A DNA stretch of 64,000 nt. Origin: Dasypus novemcinctus. Lineage: Eukaryota > Chordata > Mammalia > Cingulata > Dasypodidae. Location: positions 13,668,739 to 13,732,738 of the forward strand of contig NC_080701.1 in the NCBI RefSeq assembly GCF_030445035.2. The letters are read 5' to 3'. The translations under genes and the position numbers were made by a program. How positions within the stretch are numbered: the stretch's first letter is position 1; each line of letters begins with the position of its first letter. Below the pieces are notes generated by a model. It made no database searches and was not told the DNA's origin. It was given only the letters and a program-made list of their open reading frames with translations. Positions 35,274 through 46,963 of this stretch are shown piece after piece.

Positions 35274-37275
35274 TGATGGTTTGAAGCTGTAGGGACCCCA
35301 GAATAGTATGTTCTGAAAGTTAATCCATTCTGGTGGGTGTGGACCCATTGTAGTAAAATCTGTTAGTTGAATTTTAACTTAAAATACGACCCTCCTCCTT
35401 CAGAGTGATCTTTTGTTTGTTTTTTTTAATTCATTTTGTAAAAATGTTACATTCAAAAAATATGAGGTCCCATTCAACCCCACCACCCCCACCCCACCAC
35501 TCCCCCACCAGCAACACTCACTCCCTTCATCATGACACATCCATTGCATTTGGTAAGTACATCTCTGGGCATCTCTGCACCTCATGGTCAATGGTCCACA
35601 TCATAGCCCATACTCTCCCACGTTCCATCCAGTGGGCCCTGGGAGGATTTACAATGTCCGGTGATTGCCCCTGAAGCACCATCCAGGGCAACTCCAAGTC
35701 CCAAAAACGCCTCCACATCTCATCTCTTCCTGCCCTTCCCCATCCCCGTCAGCCACCATGGCCACTTTTCCCACTCCAATGCCACCTTTTCTCTGTGGAC
35801 CTTGGATTGGTTGTGTCCGTTGCAGCTCTATGTCAAGAGGAGGCTCAGATTCCACATGGATACTGGATGCAATCCTCCTGCTTTCAGTTGTAGGCACTCT
35901 AGGCTCCATGGTGTGGTGGTTGTCCTTCTTCAACTCCATCTTAGCTGAGTGGGGTGAGTCCAATAAATCAGAGTGTAGGAGCTGAAGTCTGTTGAGGCTC
36001 AGGGCCTGGCTATCATATTATCAGTCCAGAGATTCAAATCCCCTAAATATATCTTAAACCCCAACACCAACTACAATTCCAGTAATGTAGCATGACAGTC
36101 TTGTGAAGAGATTCCCATCTGAGTCCAGTTTCATCACGCAGAAACACCAGCTCCAAAGAAGGGCCATCTGACATGGCAGTGAACCCCATCTGCCATGACC
36201 ATAGAACCCGTGGGTCTCTTTAGCCCTCAAAGGAACCGATACCTGGGGTTGTATCTACTTTATCTGTCTCTTAGACTCTGCTCAGGTGTGCATAAGGGCA
36301 ATCCTTCTAACAACCTCCAGACTCTTTTTTTAGAGACTCATAGCCACATAAACTCATTTCTCCTTTCCATTTCCCCCTTACATTAGGTCAAACAGCATTT
36401 TAAAGTCATGTTACTATATGTAGACAGGGATATTCTGCTGATCCGCATTGAACCTTTAATTCAAGGTCATTTTCTAGTTGCACCGAGGTAGTGATCCCTC
36501 GGTGCCAGGGAGGCTCATCCCTGGGAGTCATGTCCCACGCTGGGGGAAAGGCATTGCATTTACATGCTGAATTTGGCTTCGAGGCTGGCCACATTTGAGT
36601 AACATGAAGGCTGTCAGGAGGAAATTCCTAGGCACAGTGCTGCTCTAGGCCTTGTTCTTATTTCAGGCATATAGGCTCACAAGCATAGTCATTAGTATCA
36701 TGGTCTCACTTTTGGACCCTCATTCCTTCCTGGTCCTTACCGTTGCACCTGGGGGACTGCCGCTGCTCCCCTAGGGACCACGACAGAGCACCCCCGGCCA
36801 GGAACCCAGTGCCCCCTCAGCTGTAGTTTTTAATTGTTGCCACTATGAGTATATCCAAACTTTACCATGCACCCTGGACATATGCCCTGTATAGCTCCCT
36901 GTCAGCCATATATCACCTGTCAGTAGTATCCTATACCAGTACTTCAGAGTGGTCTTAATCCTCTTATCAGAGTTCTTTATAAAAGAATGAAATTCAGATG
37001 AAAAGAAAGAGAACCCACAGAGGCAAGAAGCTGAAGGCAAGAAAACCTGGAAGAGAAGGGAAAACCCAGCAGACGCAGCCATGTGCCTTTGCACCTGACA
37101 GGAGCCCAGGATCACTGGCATCGTTCTTCAAGGAGAAAGCATCACCTGATGATGCCTTCATTTGGACATTTTTCTCAGCCTTGAAACTGTAAGCTTGTAA
37201 ACTAATAAATTCCCATTGTTAAAAGCCAACCTCTTTTTATGGTATCTACTTGAGCAGCTTTAGCAAACTAGAACA
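35274..37275 (+). mobile_element. LTR-like element interrupted by a LINE end
   Basis: The ends are TGATGGTTTGAAGCTGTAGG and 'ctttagcaaactagaaca'. 'ctaataaattcccattg' near the right end supplies a polyadenylation-type signal. The left (35,274-35,410) and right (36,943-37,275) parts join when the inserted LINE end is removed. A GGTGG motif lies close to both borders and may be the target repeat. No retroviral coding part is present. The family is not assigned. Confidence 0.6.
35411..36942 (-). mobile_element. Antisense 5'-truncated LINE 3' end inside the LTR-like element
   Basis: It is 1.53 kb with a T-rich start. Perfect apart from one base, the target repeats are TTCAGAGTGATC (35,399-35,410) and TTCAGAGTGGTC (36,943-36,954). 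This is LINE-type integration with the A tail toward low coordinates. Its sequence is shared with 1,128-1,437, 54,215-54,822 and 57,764-59,169. The open frames here, such as 35,665-35,985, are not conserved between copies. Confidence 0.85.
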
Positions 37276-37975
37276 GGTGGGATTAACAACTGTGATTTGT
37301 GTTGTTATATAATAATTTTGTCAACATTTAGAAAGTCTGCATCATTCAGGGAGTTAATATTTTCTGGATGACTAAGGCATGATGTTACAAAATCATGCAC
37401 GGGTAGAAGAGCCAATCAAAGTACAAGATGGACCAATGTATTTTAATGTAGCAGAGCATGAAAAATTCATTGATATATTTTCAGATTCCCTACTGCAACT
37501 ATCTTTAAGATTATAGTTTTCCAGTTTGGGTGAGTTTCAAAGAAGAATGTCCATAGTTATCTGAAAAGAATATTAAAACACTCCTCCCTTTTCTAACTAG
37601 ATACATGTGTGAGGCCAGATTTTCTTCATATACTTCAGCCCCAAAATACATATGAAAACAGACTGCATGCAGAAGGAGATCTGAGACTCCAGCTACTTTT
37701 GTTATGACAGACCATATAGAGATTTGCAAAAATGTAAAGCAATGCCACTCTTCTCCCTTTTTGGAGGAAAAACAGGTATTTGTCAAAAATGTATTTATGT
37801 TATCTTGGAATAGGTTTATTACTGCTAATTTTAAAAATATTTTTAAAAATTTCTCAGGTTTAAATTCTAAAATGGTAAATAGTGGTAGAACCTACATAAA
37901 CAAAACTATTTAGGGATACTCTGATTTTTCAGAGTATAAAGGGGTCCTGAATATTTGAAATTTGAGAACTGCTAT

Positions 37976-38694
37976 AGTGTTTTATTTTATCAGTGTGTTA
38001 GGAATTATTTAACTGATTTCATACTGATGTATGTAAAAGTTGCTCCCAGTTTTTCCGCTATTTTAACTAGCACTGTTTTGAAACTAAATATGAGATGCTC
38101 TTATGCATTTACATAGCCAGAGGTAGAGAGAGAGGATTGCTTTTTTCATTTATCTGATCATCTGTAATGGACTTTGTAATGGAGCCTCCCCATTTTTGTG
38201 GCTCTTGATTTCTGTTTGGATTGGTTCTAGGGAGGACAATTCTAACGCGATATAGGATTTCCACCTCTGAGCTCATACACTGTTCAGTTGGGTGCATCTG
38301 AGGACTTTTTATGGGAATGCTGAAACAAATAAGTTCTCATTTTTCCTAGCTGTCACTAATGAGGAAGCATGAACCTCAGGATTGTTGAGCAGTTTTAGAA
38401 CCATCAGGAATCATCCTTTATTGAAACTGACACCTGCAAAGACAGAGGAGAAACATGGAGAAAAAGGTTACTGGGGATATTGCTGAGCTACTAGTTCATT
38501 CCTTTCCTGAAATTAGCCATACTTTGAATATTTCATACACATGGGGCAATAAATTCCCTTTATTCAGTTATGCTTGTTTGAATGGGTTTTTTTTTTTAAC
38601 TTCCAGTTGTATGCAGTTGTCATAACAGTACAGTGATGTGATTGATAGAAAGACTCCACAAACAGATAACAGAGTGTGTAAAGTTTCTTTAATG
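37976..38694. other. Unassigned intergenic sequence
   Basis: No repeat or gene was recognised. Moderate base composition. Confidence 0.5.
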
Positions 38695-39703
38695 CAGGGG
38701 TTCTTAACCGTTTTCCGCGGACCCCTTTGCCTGTCAGGTGGAAACCACAGACCCCTTTTCAGAAAGTAGCTGCAGATAGTTTTATGACACTCAACACTGG
38801 CATGTCTTAAAATTAAATTTTGGGATTATTCAAAATTACATTTTACAACTTTCCCATAATTTCAATACCTGGTGACCTAACATTATTCAGCATCTGTTCA
38901 AATGGTCATTTTCAGCAAACATTTAGAAATTTGAGTTTTCCCATGACATCATAAAACCTTCTCCACCGTCCTTACCAACCTTTTTGCTGGCAGTTTAGAA
39001 CACACTATATCAAAATGAAAATCATACTAAGTCTACACTATACTGTGTATTATTTTTTTACTTTGCCCCTCCCCTCCCCTCCTCCTCCCCTTCCTCCTGC
39101 CCTGCTGTTTTTGTTCTCCATGTCCATTCACTGTGTGACATTTTGTATTTATTTCTCTTTTTGTCTTCTCTTGTCTTTCTCCTCTAGGATTCACCGGAAT
39201 TTGATCCTGGGGACCTCTTATGTGGAGAGCACTACCTCAGTTCCTGGTCTCTGCTGCACTTCACCTTCACCATGCCCTTCGTCTCTCTTTTGTTATGTCA
39301 TCATCTTGCTGCATGACTCACTTGCACGGGCACTGACTCACTGCGCAGGCACTCGGCTCACCATCCAGGCACTTACTCACCACATGGACACTTGACTCAC
39401 CAAGCAGGCACTTGCATGGGCACTTGGCTCACCACACAGGCACTGGCTCATTGTGCAGGCATGCTTTCTCTTCTTCTTTTTCGCCAGGAAGCCCCAGGGA
39501 TCGAACCTGGGTCCTCCCGTATGGTAGGTGGAGGCCTTATCACTTGAGCCACATCCACTTCCCAATACTGTGTATTATTTAATAGATATATCCCACCCAT
39601 ACCAACACATCCCCACAAGGATAATATTTTTTTGAATTTTCAATTCAAGCTCATGGACCCCCTGAAATCTTAGGGTTCATGGAACGCTGGTTAAGAACCC
39701 CTG
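38695..39703. mobile_element. hAT-type DNA transposon carrying a SINE
   Basis: The left end is CAGGGGTTCTTAACCGTT and the right end GGTTAAGAACCCCTG. The 8-bp target repeat is CTTTAATG before and CTTTAATA after. Both ends match the 227-bp copy at 3,484. Without the SINE the element is about 480 bp. Confidence 0.88.
39053..39563 (-). mobile_element. Variant tRNA-headed SINE with internal short repeats
   Basis: On the minus strand it starts 'gggaagtggatgtggctcaa', with B box 'ggttcgatccct', and is followed by a body of repeated units of about 16-20 bp ('gtggtgagccaagtgcc' type). Flanking repeats ATACTGTGTATTATTT lie on both sides, at about 39,040 and 39,565. The body differs from the common DAS copies in the window. 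Confidence 0.75.
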
Positions 39704-41502
39704 CTTTAATAGAAAAGGATATGGAATCTCATGGGGATGGTTACATAAAGTAGAAGATAAGGCAGCATACTTCCAGAGAGAAGCTTAAGCTTCCTAGATG
39801 CTCCAAGGTCTCCAGGAGTTTCCACTTTGGGTTTTGTATGCTCTCACCTTTCCCTCCCCACTCCCTACCACCTGATTGATTGGGACACTCTGGCTATGTG
39901 TACCTACCAAATTGGCACATGCAGGTAACTGGTACAAAACTAACTTTGCACAGGGTACTTAATGTAAGAATAGATCCATGAAGGTTAACTTCCCTGGTGT
40001 AGCACCATTCTTTAGCAGCCCGAGGCCTCAATTTGCCTGAGGTGCATTCTTAAAAACAAAGCACTGACATCAACATGGTGATGTAAGACATCCCCTGAAA
40101 AAAAATCTCCCTAGAGATTTGGCAAATATAAGGACAAATTCTACTTGCTTAGAATTCTGGATGACAGAGACTAGAGAAGGACTCCATAAAAACAGAATCA
40201 AAGAGAGAAATATCAGGTAGGAAACTAATGTCCCAGAACAGCAGGTCCTCTTCCCCTCCCCCTCACTTGGTCCCACACAAAGCTTGGGAGTTCTCCAGAG
40301 TCAGAAGCCCAGATTTCTCCCACAGGGACATGGTATACAGGAATTCAGAGCAGTGAGTTAGGATCCCACACATAACCAGGCACATGGACCCAAACCCACA
40401 GAGACCAAGGACAAACATAAGCCACTGAGGACAAAAGTGGATCCATGGGAGGATGGCATTGGTCAAGTGGTACACTCAATCCAGTTACTATCAGTGGGAA
40501 TCCCTAAATGCAAAATGGATTTTTCTGGATTGACCTCATCTGGCTCTTTGGAGGCAGGATAACTTAACAGGGAAGAAACCAGAGGCAGAAAAGTCTCACA
40601 GAGGAGGAAAAAAGGGAGCGGTGGTGGTGGTGGAGGAGTTAAACTGAACTGCCTTAAGACTGGAGGATCCCAGAACTGAAAAGTGTAAGGAAAGTGGGGC
40701 ACTCAGCGAGGGAGAGAACTTAAACAAATCATAGGAGCTGGGGGAAAATTCTGCACAAATACTAACAGAACAGATCAAGATTCCCATAGAAAGAACAGAA
40801 GAAAGGAAACTTTTTCTTGAAGGTGAAACAATTACACCAGAATTACAGTACTAAAAATTGTACTGCATACCCAGGGCAAGAAACAGATTGAGAAGAGCCT
40901 AGAAAATCTAGACAGTTAAACTCTGACTATTCTAAAGGTCCAGGATAAATTGGACCAACCATTAAAAAAGAACCTTAACACAAAGCCAATCAATAATAAA
41001 ATCCTAGATAAGAGGGAGAAAGTGACCTTCAGAGTTAACTCATCAAGATAACCAGATGCCTAGATATCAGAAAAATTTACAGATCATACTAAGAAACAGG
41101 AAGAGATGGCTCAGAATTAAAATTTCAGAGGAGACAAAATTTGGAACCACTAATCAACAAAGTTCAAACAAATCTCAAGTCAATTAAAGGAATTGAAAGA
41201 AAATATGGATATAGAGCTAAAGGATATGAAGAAGCCAATGTGAGCATAAAAAAGAATTTGAAAGTGTAAGAAGAAACAAATTATGGGTGTGAAAGGCACA
41301 ATAATGGAGATTAAAAATACTCTAGAGGCATAGATTTTGAACAGCCAGAAGAAAGAATCAGCACACTAGAAGACAGGACAATGAAAATCATAGAGGAACA
41401 GATAGAGAAAACAATATAAAAAATTTGAGCAGTATCTCAGGTATTTGAGTGACAGCACAAAAACCTGCATGTCATGAGTGTCCTAGAAGGAGAGGAGAAA
41501 AA

Positions 41503-43862
41503 GGAAAAGGGCAGAAGAATATTTGAAGAAATAATGGCCCCAAATTTCCCAACTCTTACAAAAGACAAAATTACATGTCCAAGAAGTGCAGTGTATTCCA
41601 GATAGAATAAATTCTAATAGACCTCTTCTGAGACTCATCACAATGTCAAATGCCAAAATTAAGAGAGAATTCTGAAAGCAGCAAGAGAAAATCAATTTGT
41701 CATATACAAGGGATCCTCAATAACAATAAGTGCTGATCTGATATCAGAAACCATGGAGGTGAGAAGGCAGTGGTAAGATAAAGGTCCTGAAAGATAAAAG
41801 GTGCCAGCCAAAACTGTCCTTCAAAAATGAGGGATAGTTTAAAATACTCACAGAGGGCAGCGGACTTGGCCCAGTGGTTAGGGTGTCCATCTACCACATG
41901 GGAGGTCCACGGTTCAAACCCTGGGCCTCCTTGACCCGTGTGGAGCTGGCCCATGCGCAGTGCTAATGTGTGCAAGGAGTGCCCTGCCACGCAGGGGTGT
42001 CCCCCACGTAGGGGAGCCCACGCGCAAGGAGTGTGCCCCGTAAGGAGAGCCGCCCAGCATGAAAGAAAGTGCAGCCTGCCCAGGAGTGGTGCCTCACATG
42101 TGGAGAGCTGACACAACAAGATCACGCAACAAAAAGAAACACAGATTCCTGTGCTGCTGACAATAACAGAAGTGGACAAAGAAGACACAGCAAATAGACA
42201 CAGAGAACAGACAACCGGGGTGGGGAGGGGAAAGGGGAGAGAAATAATAAAAAAAATAAAATAAAAGTAAAATACAGTTTGTCGACAAATGGCCTGCCTT
42301 ACAAGAATTATTAAAGGGAGTTGTGCAATTTCAAAGCAAAAGACAGAAGGGAGTGACTGGTAGTAGTGTGAAGAAAAGAAGATTCAAAGAATAGATATGC
42401 TATTGAAGCTAATTTGGCATCTTTTCAAGTTAGCAGGTTATAGATGTAGGTTGTACAATATAAACCCCATGGCAACCACAAAGAAAGTATTTTTAAAATT
42501 CACAGAAACTAGTATGAGAAAGGTAACAGATACATCACAAAAGATCAACTATACAGAAAAGGAGGTTGCAATAAAGGAAAGGAGAGACCAAAGGAAAAAA
42601 AAGGAATGACATATCAAAACCAGTGGACAAAATGGCTGAAGTACTGCCTTTACAGTAATAACACTAAATGTTAATGGATTAAACTCCCCAATGAAAAGAC
42701 ATAGGTTGGGAGAATGGATTTAAAACAAAACAAAACAAAACATGATCCATCTGTGTGGTGTTTGCAGGAGACTCACCTTGGACCCAAAGTGAAAGGTTGG
42801 AAAAAATTTCCAGGCCTTCACAGGTCATGGAAGTTTGTGCCATGGGTTGCGGATCCTTATGTGAGGAGCTCACGGATGAGCCCAAGCTACACTGAGCCAC
42901 GTGGAGCTGGGACAGCAGCAACGTGTTGCAGAGCCACAGCAGTGCCTAAGGACTGTGGGAGGATGAGGGCCCAGAGAGCACAGCACCTATCTCTGACCTG
43001 CCCTGATTATGCCGTGTGGCCATGGGCTAAGCCACCTACCTCCTGCTGCAAGTGGCACTGGGTCTGGCCTGAATTTGAGGCAATAGACTCAAGTCTTAAA
43101 GACCTGGTTACTAAAGTGGACAAATTCATGGGCATGTTGGATATGACTCCTCCCACATCATCAGTCAAGGTCTACCCCACATTATGGGAAAGCCACTGAG
43201 ATGAGGCATATCTAAAGCAAGATCAACAAACCTGAGGCCCTCATGAAAATGATCAGGAACAGCGTGGCTTAAATGGAGGAGCAAGTCACAAAGGCAGAAG
43301 CTGAACTGGGTACTTTCCCCCATATGTTTAAAAAATTCTTGCAAACAGTTAATGTACCCTCCTTCCTTAACAAGTCATCTTCCACGAGGCAACAGCAGAC
43401 TGGATATGAACCACCCATCCTTTTTCTGACCAAAGTCCATTTTCCTAGTTGCAGTGAAAGACCTCAGATCTGAGTCTGTGAGACAAGTACTTTAAGAGGG
43501 CACCGAGTTTCTTATCTTGATATCTTGATAATATATGCGTATGATTTTGGCACATGGATATTTCTAGCTTATTTTCTGCACTCTTTCACAGTATCTTTGT
43601 GATTTCACATAGAATGTATGATTTATCTGTCTTGCAATTCTAATCTGAAAGCTGCTTGGTAGGAGATTGGAGAAACAAAATGAGTGAATTTATCTGTTAA
43701 CTCTGACAGAACTGTTATTTTTATGGATGTTACAACCCAATTAATAGTATTGTCTTTTCAAGATATGTGGATATTTATATAATCTTTAAAAACTACTGGA
43801 CCATCAGAGCCTTGTTCATATTCAATAATAATAACTACTCAGTTTTCTATAGCATGCTTTTA
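41503..43862 (+). repeat. Inverted repeat, left arm (L1 ORF1-ORF2 start plus BLOC1S4 retrocopy)
   Basis: The reverse complement of this segment recurs at 59,170-61,128. The matched part starts at 'ggaaaagggcagaagaat' inside L1 ORF1 and ends at 'agcatgctttta'. Without the SINE at 41,856-42,275 the arm is about 1,940 bp against 1,959 bp for the partner. By eye the arms are about 97-98% identical. Confidence 0.92.
41856..42275 (+). mobile_element. DAS-type SINE in the left arm of the inverted repeat
   Basis: The head reads 'cggacttggcccagtggtta' and the tail is A-rich. It is absent from the partner arm, where 'tactcacagag' runs straight into 'agtttgtcgac' (minus strand, near 60,768). It is therefore a true insertion after the duplication. 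A clear target-site repeat is not visible. Confidence 0.93.
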
Positions 43863-45364
43863 GGAAGATGATAAATTATTTAATATTCTAATAAACTTTT
43901 CATATAAAGGATTGTAACCTAGAGGAAATGATTCAGTTTCTGAGAAAATATATTGGCTTATTGCAACTAGTTCTGAAGTTGTATTTGAAAGTATAGCCAT
44001 ACAGTGACTGTTTTTATATAGGAAACATGTTTATCTGTGGTTGTCAATATTTGGTTTGTAACTTAAATATTAATAGAATTTTAAAATTTTATTGGAAAAG
44101 CATTCCTTTAGAAGATGACTTTATGTATTTCCTCTTCATTTGAAAATAGGTGTGTTGCTTATATGACTTTAGGATTGGAATAAAGAAAAATGGAGTACCT
44201 CTTTTAGAAGGCTAATATGAAAAATGAACATTAGCTACTGTCTTTCAATATTATATTTTCTGTCTCCTCAAAATGTATAGTTAGATCATTTGTGTGAATG
44301 ACTGGTATTAAAATTTTGTTCTTTCACCCTGACAACATGGAAGACTTAAACATCCCTTTCAGATAACCTTTCAAAATCAAGCTTGATTTTTATTTTAATC
44401 CGTTTTAAGTAGCAGACCCTAAGTAAGCATATAGTTTAGGTTGTTTTTGCCATGTCATTATCATAGATCTTTGTGGTTGATGGAAGAATCAGTATATTCT
44501 CATTTTAGTTGTTTGTTATGAAAAATCTGGAAATGTAATCTAGACCTTAGCTTTGTAGACCTTATAAGTCACACATTTACATTTTCTTATTTAGGTTGTT
44601 CATAGATCACAAATTAACGGACACCTGAGTTAGAAGCTGAAAGAACAAGTAACCTATGTTTAATATTTGGCAACTACTGGGTACTGCTATAATCAATTTG
44701 TATATTCCTATGACATATTCACTGACTATGAAAATATCTTTCTTACATACCATCTGTATTGCTAAAATGGATTTTTAAGTTGTGGTTAATATTAAAGAGT
44801 AAGTAGTATTTAGGGCACACTATAAAAAAATTAAGTTATTTTAAAGCTGAGATTTAATATCTACATAAAAGAAATCTTAAATTCCTGAAAGTATAAGTTA
44901 ACAGGTATGCTATAAAGTTGAACTTTAATAATTAAGAATGTATAATGCTTAAATACTTACTTTCATTACCTATGAAAATTAGAAGAATAATACTCAGTAA
45001 GGGAGTGAAATTTTGCTTAACAGCTTTTTTGTGTGTGCCTATACCTTTATTTTTTTAAATTAGAGAAGTAAATTTACATAAATATGCAAAAAATACAGAC
45101 TTCTCAAATACGTAATCCCCTTTACACCTTTTTAATATTTTGCATTAGTGTGGCACCTTTGTTACAACTGAGAGAATATTATTATAATTTTACTATTATA
45201 TATTGTATTAAAGTATAGTTAATAGTAAAGTTAATAGCTTAACAGTTTTTAAAGTTTAGCAAATAAAAATCTCTCGCATTACCTCAAAAAAAAAGCTCTT
45301 GTTTAGAGGATAAATATATGATTATATGTGCACTTTATCCCTTCTAAACTTTGCTTCTCAAAAT
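42813..45364 (+). pseudogene. BLOC1S4: BLOC1S4 processed retrocopy inserted in L1 ORF2
   Basis: BLOC1S4 (cappuccino) is a subunit of BLOC-1, the complex that sorts cargo to lysosome-related organelles. Across frames the copy reads PEFEAIDSSLKDLVTKVDKF, MGMLDM, and then MEEQVTKAEAELGTFP to SCSERPQI and a stop at 43,471. These match the human C-terminal two thirds in order. The N-terminal part survives as SHSSA and WEDEG. Stops and frameshifts are scattered, including TAA just before MEEQ, so it is a pseudogene. Flanking repeats are AAAAAATTTCCA (42,801-42,812) and AAAAAGATTCCA (45,365-45,376), which together form a normal L1 ORF2 site. Sequence after 43,480 would be 3' UTR; part of it (about 45,040-45,300) looks like an antisense LINE end. 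The parent gene is intronless, so lack of introns is not informative. Confidence 0.85.
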
Positions 45365-45764
45365 AAAAAGATTCCATGCAAATATTAACCAAAAAAGAGC
45401 TGAGGTTGCTATACTACTATTGGACAAAATAGACTTTAAGTCAAAATCTGGTATAAGAGATGACATTATATATTTATAAAAGGGGCAATCCATCAAGAAT
45501 AAATAACAGTCCTAAATATTTATGCACCTAACTACAGTGCCCCAAAATACATGAGGCAAATGCTGGCAAAACTAAAGGGAGAAATAGATACCTTTAAAAT
45601 AATAGTTGGAGACATCAGTACACAACTCTCACCAATGGACAGACTGTCTAGACAGAAGATCAGTAAGGAAACAGAGAACTTGTATAATAAAATAAATGAA
45701 CTAGACCTAACAGACATATAAAGAACATTGTACCCCAAAGCAGCAGGATGTGTATTTATTTTAG

Positions 45765-46045
45765 TCAGCCAAAGGGGTGCTGATGTAAAGTACCAGAAAT
45801 CTATTGGATTTTATAAAATATATTTATTTAGGGTATAAGCTTACAGTTACAAGGCACTAAAGAGTCCACCACAAGGTACCATAAAGAGGTACTTTCTCAT
45901 CAAATGTCTGTTGCCACATGTTGAAGCAAGATGGTGGGTGATGCCTGTCTCCTTTTCTCTCTTAAGGCTCCACAGGTCCAGCTTCTTCTGATCTCAGCTG
46001 TAGGCTGATATAGGGCTCATCCCTCTTCCTGGGGCTTGTTACTTA
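45765..46045 (-). mobile_element. LTR-like element, truncated copy
   Basis: It starts 'ttagtcagccaaaggggtgc' and continues 'gttgaagcaagatggtgg', matching the first 280 bp of 46,376-46,963. It breaks the L1 ORF2. Confidence 0.8.
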
Positions 46046-46375
46046 TTCCTTTTTTGTCCCCCATTTTTTTCATTAATGCCTACTTTCTTATTTCCTTTTA
46101 TTGTGTTGTATCATATGTTTGTCCTTTCTCCTTCTATCTGGATATATTTTCCTTGTGGTTTCCGTGGAGTTAAAATTTAGCATCCTTTATATATATATGT
46201 ATATCAATTATATTGGATTTGATATTAACTTGGGTTAATAGCATACACATACACTATTACTATATTTCTCTGTCCACCCACCTTTCTTGTACTAGTTACA
46301 AATTATATGCTTGTATATTGTATATCCAAAACCATAGTATCATTTCTTTTTATACATGCATTTTAGCACCTGTAA
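46046..46375 (-). repeat. Antisense L1 fragment between LTR-like copies
   Basis: The sequence 'ttgtggtttccgtggagtta' resembles the antisense L1 inter-ORF region seen at 60,560-60,600 ('ttatggttgccatgggg'). Weak but consistent. Confidence 0.45.
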
Positions 46376-46963
46376 TGTATTAGTCAGCCAAAGGAGTGCT
46401 GATGCAAAGTACCAGAAATCTGTTGGCTTTTATAAAAGGTATTTATTTGGGGTAAGAGCTTACAGTTACAAGGCTCTAAAGGTCCCAACTCAAGGTTCAT
46501 TTCTCACCAAAGTCAGTTGCCACATGTTGAAGCAAGATGGTTGCTGATCTCCATGAGGGTTCAGCCTTCCTCCCTTTTAGCTACAGGCTGGCATAGGGCT
46601 TGTTTCTTTCTGGGCCTTCTCAGCTACTCAATCGTTCTGTTCTCTTCACAAGGTTAGCTGTAAACTGTCAAGCAAATGGCTCATCTGTCTTCCCAGGACC
46701 TCTGCCATGTCTATGGAGCTATTTCTCTTCCTCTTTTTATTTCATCTGCATAAGAGTCTGTTTTATTGACCCACCAAGAGGGTAGGGACTCAACCCTGCA
46801 TGCCTTAATGACATGGTCGAATCAAAGCCCTATTCTTGACTTAATCAAGTAAAGGTAAAGCCTCTGTGTTTAAATAAAACAGTTTACCATGCCCAGAAGA
46901 ACAGACCAGTTTACAAACATAATATCTCTTCTTGGAATTCATAAATAATATCAAATTGCCACA
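46376..46963 (-). mobile_element. LTR-like element, complete copy
   Basis: On the minus strand it runs from TGTGGCAATTTGATATT to GGCTGACTAATACA, 588 bp, with TG...CA ends. The complete copy at 62,594-63,252 in the other orientation shares both ends and also carries AATAAA near the 3' end. No internal retroviral genes are present. It resembles a solitary LTR; the family is not assigned. Confidence 0.7.

Larger units (their letters stand above)
34655..37975. mobile_element. Zaphod-like hAT transposon remnant, split by later insertions
   Basis: The left end reads 'ggtctgtggatcccagcagg' and 'tcaaaactattttcataata'; the right end reads 'aaggggtcctgaatatttga' and 'tgagaactgctatagtg'. These are the ends I associate with Zaphod elements. 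The body is interrupted from 35,274 to 37,275 by an LTR-like element. No transposase frame remains. Confidence 0.6.

Noticed and set aside
35405-35985. Overlapping open frames on both strands in a C-rich tract
   Set aside because: They lie in an antisense LINE 3' end, and the related copies at 57,764 and 54,215 do not keep the frames.
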